This document shows positions 31,163 through 36,755 of a stretch of DNA of 36,755 bases, piece by piece. The translations under genes were made by a program, and so were the position numbers. The stretch comes from Leptolinea sp. UBA5203 (lineage in GTDB: Bacteria > Chloroflexota > Anaerolineae > Anaerolineales > Anaerolineaceae). Where the stretch lies: contig DHVR01000025.1 of NCBI GenBank assembly GCA_002412765.1, forward strand, positions 1 to 36,755, given 5' to 3'. Below the pieces are notes generated by a model. That model ran no database searches, was not told the DNA's origin, and saw only the letters and a list, made by a program, of their open reading frames with translations. Each line of letters begins with the position of its first letter. Positions within the stretch are counted from its first letter, which is position 1.

Positions 31163-32039
31163 ACCCATCAAAAAGCAGCTACCGGTATGGGGCAAAAAAA
31201 CCTATTTAATGGGCATTCTGAATATTACCCCGGATAGTTTTTCCGGGGATGGTTTATTGCAGTCTGCTCAAAACCGGCAGGCCGTGCTGGAGCAGGCGCG
31301 TACGTTTGCGGCAGCCGGCGCGGATATGCTGGATATTGGCGGCGAAAGCACGCGGCCGGGAGCTTTGCCGGTTTCAACCGACGAAGAACTGGAGCGGGTT
31401 GTGCCGGTGATTGAACTGCTGGTAGAAGAGGGTCTGGATGTGATCCTCTCCGTGGACACCTATAAAGCGGCCGTGGCCGAAGCGGCTATAAACGCGGGTG
31501 CGCACTGGGTCAATGATGTTTGGGGGCTGCGTGCCGACCCAGCCATGGCTGAAGTGGTTGCCCGTTTTCAGGCGCCGGTGGTCCTGATGCACAACCGCAG
31601 TCAGCCCAAACTGGCCGAGGTGCAGGAACGTCTGGGAGGACGCTATGTGGGCACGGATTATGCGGACTTGATTCCGGATGTGTGCGCCGAGCTGATGCAC
31701 AGCGTACAGTTGGCACATCAAGCCGGCATCTCCGACAAGCGCATCCTTTTGGATCCGGGGATTGGCTTTGGCAAGACCGTGCAGCAGAATTTGTTTTTGT
31801 TCAATCATCTGGATCAGATCAAGGTGCTGGGCTATCCAGTCTTGTTGGGTCCCTCGCGCAAGTCCTTCATCGGCTACACCCTGGATTTACCCGTGGAAGA
31901 ACGCTTTGAAGGCACAGCAGCGGCGGTAGTGGTGGGCATGCTGCGCGGCGCAGATGTGATCCGCGTGCATGACGTGGCTCAAATGGCGCGGGTGATCAAG
32001 ATGACGGACGCGATACTCAGGGACCGCCCTTCGACGTAG
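31155..32039 (+). CDS. folP: Dihydropteroate synthase
   Basis: The 294-residue TIM-barrel enzyme joins hydroxymethyl-dihydropterin pyrophosphate to p-aminobenzoate. Signatures are MGILNITPDSFSGDG near residue 17, DMLDIGGESTRPGA, ILSVDTYKAAVAEAA, WVNDVWGL, VVLMHNR, ILLDPGIGFGKT and LLGPSRKSFIG; the last carries the basic residues that bind the diphosphate. It is last in the hom-X-folK-folP operon. The final residues (about RDRPST) are encoded inside a CCCTTCGAC..CTCAGGG hairpin repeat that continues past the stop, so the native C-terminus may have been altered by repeat insertion. Confidence 0.95.
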   Translation: MYKPIKKQLPVWGKKTYLMGILNITPDSFSGDGLLQSAQNRQAVLEQARTFAAAGADMLDIGGESTRPGALPVSTDEELERVVPVIELLVEEGLDVILSVDTYKAAVAEAAINAGAHWVNDVWGLRADPAMAEVVARFQAPVVLMHNRSQPKLAEVQERLGGRYVGTDYADLIPDVCAELMHSVQLAHQAGISDKRILLDPGIGFGKTVQQNLFLFNHLDQIKVLGYPVLLGPSRKSFIGYTLDLPVEERFEGTAAAVVVGMLRGADVIRVHDVAQMARVIKMTDAILRDRPST

Positions 32040-32046
32040 CTCAGGG
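32027..32046. repeat. CCCTTCGAC..GCTCAGGG dispersed-type repeat at the end of folP
   Basis: The sequence CCCT-TCGACGTAGCTC-AGGG resembles a short repeat that I recall as common in intergenic DNA of many bacterial genomes (CCTTCGACAAGCTCAGGG type). A second CTCAGGGA lies just upstream at 32016-32023. The element covers the folP stop codon. Only one clear copy is visible in the window, so the family assignment is from memory. Confidence 0.45.
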
Positions 32047-32148
32047 AGCGCAATCACTAACCCGTTCCATCATGCTGTTGGCACCTCTTTCCGTAGTAAA
32101 ATTGCTCAGTCTACATCACTCCGTTATCGTTAATTCCTTTGAGGTTCC

Positions 32149-33525
32149 ATGAAAACCCTTTTAAATAAAAAATGGATGGTGCTGGTGGCCATCGGGGCGG
32201 GTTCGTTTATGTCCGCGCTGGATGGTAGCATCGTCAATACGGTTCTTCCGGTTTTACGGGATGTTTTTAATAGTGACGTCGCCACCATTGAATGGGTGGT
32301 CACGGTTTATTTATTGGTACTTAGCGGCTTGTTATTAACCTTTGGCCGGCTAGGCGATCTGCGCGGGCATAAAACCATTTATTTGTGGGGATTTGCCATC
32401 TTTGTGGGTAGTTCGGCTTTGTGCGGTCTGGCCTGGTCCTCCACCATGCTGGTGGTTTTCCGCGGATTGCAGGCCATTGGCGGCGCCATGCTGGCTTCCA
32501 ACTCGGCTGCCATTGTGACCGGCAATATTGCTCCCGAACAGCGCGGACGCGCCTTCGGTATGGTTTCCACGATGACCTATCTGGGTCTGACCGTGGGTCC
32601 ATCCCTGGGCGGCTGGCTGACACAGGCTTTCGGCTGGCGCACGATTTTCTACATCAACGTGCCTGTGGGCGCAATCGCTTTAGCCCTGGGCATAATTTTT
32701 ATTCCTCAGGATCGTTCCAATGAAGCCAATCAGCGCTTTGACGTGCTGGGCGCTGGTGTCTTTATGGCCGGGTTGACCTCGCTGATGCTGGGACTGAACA
32801 AGGGCGCCGATTGGGGCTGGTCGTCTTCGGCGGTGATTGGGCTGCTGGCTGGGGCTTTGATATTAATGGCTGTCTTTGTGTTCGTTGAACGGAAAGCAAA
32901 ATCCCCGATGCTGGATTTGACCCTCTTTCGCATTCCCCTGTTTACCACGGCAACGGTCAGTGCCATTTTGAATTATGTCTGTGTGTACAGCATCATCTTC
33001 CTGATGCCCTTTTACCTGATCCAGGGACGCGGACTGAGCCCGGCTCAGGCTGGCCTGATGCTGACCATCCAACCCATCCTGATGGCGATCGTTGCGCCGA
33101 TCAGCGGCATGCTATCGGATAAAATTGGATCGCGCTGGCCAGGCATGCTCGGTATGGGTGTGCTGGCAGGCGGGCTGGTTTACCTCTCCACGCTGGGACA
33201 GACCTCCCCCCTTTGGATGGTGGCCCTGGGCATGGCTCTCGTGGGTGTGGGGACAGGGACGTTTATCTCCCCGAACACCAGCGCCTTGATGGGCGCCGCT
33301 CCACGCGAACGGCAGGGGATCGCCTCCGGGGTACAGGGCGCCGCGCGCAACTTTGGCATGGTGCTGGGTATTGGCATGGCCGGCGCGATTTTCACTACCC
33401 ACCTGGCGCAAAATACGACTGATGCGCTTTTTAGCGGGATCAGTGTTGGCTTTTTGGCCGCGGCGGGTGTGGCGGTGCTGGGGATTATCAGTTCGGCGCT
33501 TAAAGATGAAAAAGTTAAGGCATAA
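32149..33525 (+). CDS. MFS drug-exporter-like transporter, DHA2 (EmrB/QacA) type
   Basis: The 458-residue protein has about fourteen hydrophobic segments. The N-terminus SALDGSIVNTVLPVL is the DHA2 motif D1 (LDxTIVNVALP). Motif A GRLGDLRGHK lies between helices 2 and 3, and motif C GPSLGGWL in helix 5. It is expected to export a drug or small metabolite by proton antiport; the substrate is unknown. GAGG lies 5 bases before the ATG. It stands 109 bases behind folP with its own leader, and a strong hairpin follows at 33579-33614. No regulator is directly attached, though a PadR gene lies 290 bases downstream. Confidence 0.9.
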   Translation: MKTLLNKKWMVLVAIGAGSFMSALDGSIVNTVLPVLRDVFNSDVATIEWVVTVYLLVLSGLLLTFGRLGDLRGHKTIYLWGFAIFVGSSALCGLAWSSTMLVVFRGLQAIGGAMLASNSAAIVTGNIAPEQRGRAFGMVSTMTYLGLTVGPSLGGWLTQAFGWRTIFYINVPVGAIALALGIIFIPQDRSNEANQRFDVLGAGVFMAGLTSLMLGLNKGADWGWSSSAVIGLLAGALILMAVFVFVERKAKSPMLDLTLFRIPLFTTATVSAILNYVCVYSIIFLMPFYLIQGRGLSPAQAGLMLTIQPILMAIVAPISGMLSDKIGSRWPGMLGMGVLAGGLVYLSTLGQTSPLWMVALGMALVGVGTGTFISPNTSALMGAAPRERQGIASGVQGAARNFGMVLGIGMAGAIFTTHLAQNTTDALFSGISVGFLAAAGVAVLGIISSALKDEKVKA

Positions 33526-33578
33526 AAACATAGGGCTTGGGAATATCCAGCATCCTATTTCATGATTATTTGCATGCT

Positions 33579-33614
33579 AAAACCTGCCAGGTCTTTTGAG
33601 ACCTGGCAGGTTTT
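33579..33614 (+). terminator. Perfect 16-bp-arm hairpin after the MFS gene
   Basis: AAAACCTGCCAGGTCT (33579-33594) and AGACCTGGCAGGTTTT (33599-33614) are exact inverted repeats around TTTG. The right arm ends in TTTT and TGTATTT follows, so it can terminate transcription. The perfect long arms also look like a dispersed repeat. It lies 53 bases after the stop codon. Confidence 0.7.
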
Positions 33615-33734
33615 GTATTTCAATTAAGGTGAAAAGACGGACTTCGCCGGAGCTTTCCCTATACGGGGACATAGTCAACACGTATTAAAGGGACTCCTTA
33701 AGTGATGAATGAAAAATTATTTTCCTCAAGGTCC

Positions 33735-33794
33735 TTGACAAATCCCTTTTTGCGCCGTATTATATCCGCAAGAGATATATCCACAACGGATATA
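33735..33794 (+). promoter_or_regulatory. PadR promoter with three operator half-sites
   Basis: TTGACA (33735-33740) and TATTAT (33758-33763) are spaced by 17 bases. TATATCCG begins at 33761 inside the -10 box, TATATCC recurs at 33776-33782, and the inverted copy CGGATATA is at 33787-33794. TATATCC-N5-GGATATA thus forms a dyad with an extra half-site over the -10 box. The layout fits autorepression by the PadR protein encoded next. Confidence 0.75.
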
Positions 33795-33816
33795 GTATAC
33801 TGAAAGGAAGGATTCT

Positions 33817-34170
33817 ATGATAGAAAAAATCTCTCCACTTCAGCCGTTGACACCGGCAGTTTTCCACATTCTGATGGCGCTGGCCGATGGGGAAAAACAC
33901 GGCTATTCCATTATGAAAGACGTGGAACGTCAAACGGACGGCAGAATGCTGCTGGGTCCGGGCACGCTGTACGGTTCCATCAAGCGCATGCTGCTGAGCA
34001 GTTATATTGAGGAAACCAGTGAGCGGCCGGATCCGGCGATGGATGATGAACGGCGCCGCTATTACCGCATCAGCGGGTTGGGGCAGGAAATTCTCAGGGC
34101 AGAAAGTCAGCGGCTGGAACAGGCCGTTAAAATAGCCCGCCAAAAGCAGATCTTGACCAGTATCAGTTAG
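33817..34170 (+). CDS. PadR-family transcriptional regulator
   Basis: The 117-residue protein is a PadR winged helix: LTPAVFHILMALADGEKHGYSIMKDVE, GPGTLYGSIKRMLLSSYI (the recognition helix region) and the wing DDERRRYYRISGLGQ, followed by a C-terminal dimerisation helix. This short form is the PadR-s2 type without the larger C-terminal domain. PadR proteins usually repress a nearby efflux or membrane protein gene and are released by a small molecule. AAGGAAGG precedes the ATG. A large membrane protein gene follows after 9 bases, and the half-sites at 33761-33794 are its likely operator. Confidence 0.92.
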   Translation: MIEKISPLQPLTPAVFHILMALADGEKHGYSIMKDVERQTDGRMLLGPGTLYGSIKRMLLSSYIEETSERPDPAMDDERRRYYRISGLGQEILRAESQRLEQAVKIARQKQILTSIS

Positions 34171-34179
34171 GGGAAAACG

Positions 34180-35505
34180 ATGAAAACTACACATTGGTTA
34201 ATGAATTCTCGCAGTCTGTATGCGACGTTATTAAATCTGTATCCCAGGGAGTATCGTGAAACCTACGCGGTTCCCATGATGCAAGTATTTACCGATCAAT
34301 GTCTGAGCGCTTATCAGGAACACGGATTTTGGGGGATCATTCGATTCTGGCTGAGGATTATCCCGGATTTGGGCTATACTGCTCTGCTGGAACATTTCAC
34401 TGCACCGACAGCCCGTTGGGGTTTGATGGAACCGGTTGCCAACGCGCCGCTGCCCTGGAAAGGTGTGATTCTCATTCTGCTGCCGGGGTTGGTTTACCTG
34501 GTCAGCCAGATCGCTCAGCTCACGGGTCAGCCCTGGTATCTAACGGTTTACTACCGCGGGGCATTCTTGCTGATCATTCCTGTTTTGATCGTCTGGGCAA
34601 TCACCCGCCGATTTCCCATTTGGGGGTTGATTCCGGTAGGTTTGTTGTTCCGCTTGGTTCAGGAGATTGGGTACCAAATGATCGTCGTACATCCGGATGT
34701 TTTCTCCAGAAATCTGCTGCTTAATGCCGTCCTCAACCTTGCCAAGGTGATTCAAGCTGACCCCATGGTTTTGAGCCTGGTCTTTATCCCGATCATCGTC
34801 TTTCTGGCTGTCCGTTACTTAAAACAAGCTGGTTCCTCCCGTCGTTTTGGGGTCTGGCTGGGGACATTTCTGGTGCTTTGTTTGACTCAATTGATCATAG
34901 GGATAATCACGATAAGTACTTCCTACCAGGGAGTTTACATTCCAGTTTCGTATCATGAATTCTGGCCTATGTTTAAGATGAGCTCTTCCTGGGACATTTA
35001 TAACCTGACCGCGTTATTGCTGCTGGTTTTCCTGGGGACGCTCTTTACCAGGCGGCATGGATTTTATGCCATCTTCATTATGGTTGGCTATATCCTCCCC
35101 GCGATGGTGGTAGGAATGCCATGGGATCTGGATATGCTGCCCAATAAGGCTTTTGTGGTGGCGGTGCTTACGATTGCTCTTGTGGGTTATCGCGCCATAT
35201 TATCCATTGTTGCCCCGATCTGGATGTCCCGAACACCCCTGGAAAAGGATAAAAAGCGGGTGATCCTCATCTCCATTACGATTGCACTGGCTATTCATGC
35301 CGTGATGCAGTTTTTCTACCCCATTTTTTATCCGGACCACGGCAATGTCACCTGGACTTGGTTGGCATCCGTGTTTTTTGAGGAAGGCAAACTGATCAGC
35401 GCCTTTTTACTGGCACTCAGTCTGTACCACGGTCCGATTGTTCGCCGACCTGAAAAGGTACAGGAGCTCTCAGGTATGGTAGCCCAGAAATCACCAAGTG
35501 TATAA
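34180..35505 (+). CDS. Multi-pass membrane protein co-transcribed with PadR
   Basis: The 441-residue protein has a soluble N-terminal segment (residues 8-65) with LLNLYPREYRETYAVPMMQVF. That LYPRxYRExY..MxxxF pattern often precedes membrane domains in genes behind PadR regulators. About ten hydrophobic helices follow. No transporter motif or ATPase is visible. It could be a permease-like sensor or a resistance determinant; the function is not known. It starts 9 bases after padR, so it is the probable target of that repressor. Confidence 0.72.
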   Translation: MKTTHWLMNSRSLYATLLNLYPREYRETYAVPMMQVFTDQCLSAYQEHGFWGIIRFWLRIIPDLGYTALLEHFTAPTARWGLMEPVANAPLPWKGVILILLPGLVYLVSQIAQLTGQPWYLTVYYRGAFLLIIPVLIVWAITRRFPIWGLIPVGLLFRLVQEIGYQMIVVHPDVFSRNLLLNAVLNLAKVIQADPMVLSLVFIPIIVFLAVRYLKQAGSSRRFGVWLGTFLVLCLTQLIIGIITISTSYQGVYIPVSYHEFWPMFKMSSSWDIYNLTALLLLVFLGTLFTRRHGFYAIFIMVGYILPAMVVGMPWDLDMLPNKAFVVAVLTIALVGYRAILSIVAPIWMSRTPLEKDKKRVILISITIALAIHAVMQFFYPIFYPDHGNVTWTWLASVFFEEGKLISAFLLALSLYHGPIVRRPEKVQELSGMVAQKSPSV

Positions 35506-35677
35506 ATCTAAGTTGGCAGGTTAGGGACAGAGAAACAATCCGCCGGTTTTGACCAAAATTGTTTCTGGCCCCCTTCATGGTGTGTTTGGTCAACGCCAAA
35601 GAGTATGGAACAAACGGCTCTCCAACTTCGTTATCTAATGGACACAACATTCTATTAAATTAACAGGACAAAATCCT

Positions 35678-36676
35678 ATGCAAAAAAAATATCCATTAGC
35701 TTTCATCCTTTTCATCCTATTAGGAATCATGGGGCTGGTTTTATCCAGTTGTTCCTTGCCCAGCATTTCAAGGGCAAATGACTCAGTTGCAGCTTCGAAC
35801 GACTCCACCGCTGAAGTGAAAACCGTTCCAACGGTAGCACCAAGCTTAACCCCAACCCTTTCAGGCAATGTTGTCCTGGATCCGCTGGCCTGGAATTACG
35901 GGCTTGTTGAGCCTGAAGGACAGGTCAGAATTGCTTTGTTGGGATCTGATTACCGGCCAAATGGCGGTTTTCGTACGGATATCATCATGATTGTTTCCAT
36001 TAATCCGGAAAGTAAAACGGCGACTGTGGTCTCCTTCCCGAGGGATTTGTACGTAAATATGCCAGGCAGGAATCAGGAAAGAATTAATACGGCTTTTGCT
36101 TACGGTGGATTTGACTTATTCAATGAAATGCTTCAGGAAAACTTTGGGTTCCAGGTGGATTATTATGTGATGACCACTTTCAGTGGGTTTGTCAATATCA
36201 TTGATAATCTAGGCGGAATTGAGGTGAATGCCGCACAAGCCTTCTCCGATGCTTGCGACCTGCCGGAAGCTTCCAATGGCTATTGCAGTGTGAAAGCTGG
36301 GATGGTCCATATGAATGGCGACACAGCCTTGTGGTATGCCCGTTCCCGCTATACCACCAGTGATTTTGATCGCTCCCGTCGTTCTCAGGAGATTATTCAG
36401 GCTGTCTATAACGAAATGCTCCAATTTGATGTGATCAAGAAAATTCCTTCCCTGTACAGTATTTATACTGACAATGTGGAAACCAATCTGGACCTTGCCA
36501 CCGTGGCTAAGCTGGCACCCCTGGCACCGACCATCGCAAAAAGCAGTAATATTCGCACTTACGCGATCGGTACAAAAGATGTCACTCCTTACACCACACC
36601 ATCCGGTGGGGCCGTCCAATTGCCAATCTACGAGAATATCTATGCCATCCTCAAGGATGCCCTCTATACTCCGTGA
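35678..36676 (+). CDS. LytR-CpsA-Psr (LCP) family lipoprotein
   Basis: The 332-residue protein has a hydrophobic signal ending in lipobox LSSC, a Ser/Thr/Pro linker and an LCP domain. Family residues visible are LLGSDYRPNGGFRTDIIMIVS, FPRDLYVNMPG, RINTAFAYGG, DYYVMTTFSGFVNIIDNLGGIEV, MNGDTALWYARSRYTTSDFDRSRRSQEII and GGAVQLPIY. These include the Arg and Asp residues that bind the polyprenyl pyrophosphate. LCP proteins transfer glycopolymers from a lipid carrier to the cell wall or to another acceptor. A lipoprotein form rather than a TM-anchored one is suggested by the cysteine. AGGA lies 8 bases before the ATG. The 172 bases upstream and the 79 downstream show nothing else. Confidence 0.92.
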   Translation: MQKKYPLAFILFILLGIMGLVLSSCSLPSISRANDSVAASNDSTAEVKTVPTVAPSLTPTLSGNVVLDPLAWNYGLVEPEGQVRIALLGSDYRPNGGFRTDIIMIVSINPESKTATVVSFPRDLYVNMPGRNQERINTAFAYGGFDLFNEMLQENFGFQVDYYVMTTFSGFVNIIDNLGGIEVNAAQAFSDACDLPEASNGYCSVKAGMVHMNGDTALWYARSRYTTSDFDRSRRSQEIIQAVYNEMLQFDVIKKIPSLYSIYTDNVETNLDLATVAKLAPLAPTIAKSSNIRTYAIGTKDVTPYTTPSGGAVQLPIYENIYAILKDALYTP

Positions 36677-36755
36677 GTGTGTAGGTCCACATAAACTATT
36701 TTTGCATGATACCCTAAAAACAGCCCGAATATTTTGTAGTGCACCCCATTTGTTG

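Overview
The window reads as chromosomal DNA of a Chloroflexota bacterium, most likely of the Anaerolineae. This is inferred from gene content: lipoproteins with Pro/Thr-rich linkers, a DUF3090/SCO1664-family gene pair (known to me from Actinobacteria and Chloroflexi), an aspartate-semialdehyde dehydrogenase of the archaeal/fungal style, and dispersed intergenic hairpin repeats. No rRNA, tRNA, CRISPR array, transposase or phage gene was recognised. Coding density is high and both strands are used.

Layout. 0.1-2.3 kb: a YdcF-like envelope protein, a small lipoprotein and a cyclic-nucleotide-binding protein without a recognisable HTH. 2.4-4.3 kb (minus): an ABC half-exporter. 4.6-7.7 kb: a copper-resistance operon csoR-copZ-copA with a visible CsoR-type operator and a terminator. 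7.9-9.0 kb: a TolB-like beta-propeller lipoprotein. 9.1-12.8 kb: a three-subunit molybdenum hydroxylase (FAD, 2Fe-2S, Mo subunits) with overlapping ATGA junctions. 12.8-13.3 kb (minus): a lone CheW. 13.3-14.0 kb: a non-coding stretch filled with inverted repeats. 14.0-16.5 kb (minus): lysC-asd. 16.6-18.7 kb: two envelope proteins. 18.7-21.7 kb (minus): a CorA-type transporter and a DeoR regulator-MFS transporter operon.

21.9-25.9 kb holds the most interesting pair: a PotD-like polyamine-binding lipoprotein directly followed by a membrane Cache-HAMP-PAS-GGDEF-EAL protein, with no transporter genes beside it. The arrangement resembles the NspS-MbaA polyamine/c-di-GMP signalling pair of Vibrio cholerae. 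25.9-28.9 kb: a small CxxCxGxG protein, a WD40-like lipoprotein and the DUF3090/SCO1664 pair. 29.0-32.0 kb: a tightly coupled operon of homoserine dehydrogenase, an unknown protein, folK and folP. 32.1-33.5 kb: a DHA2-type MFS exporter. 33.8-35.5 kb: a PadR regulator with an operator-like promoter and a co-transcribed membrane protein. 35.7-36.7 kb: a LytR-CpsA-Psr protein.

How the genes work together. Aspartokinase and Asd make aspartate semialdehyde and Hom reduces it to homoserine, so the first three steps toward Thr/Met are all present but in two operons on opposite strands. FolK and FolP catalyse consecutive folate steps. CsoR, CopZ and CopA form one copper sensing, trafficking and export module. 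The remaining genes concern the envelope, efflux and signalling.
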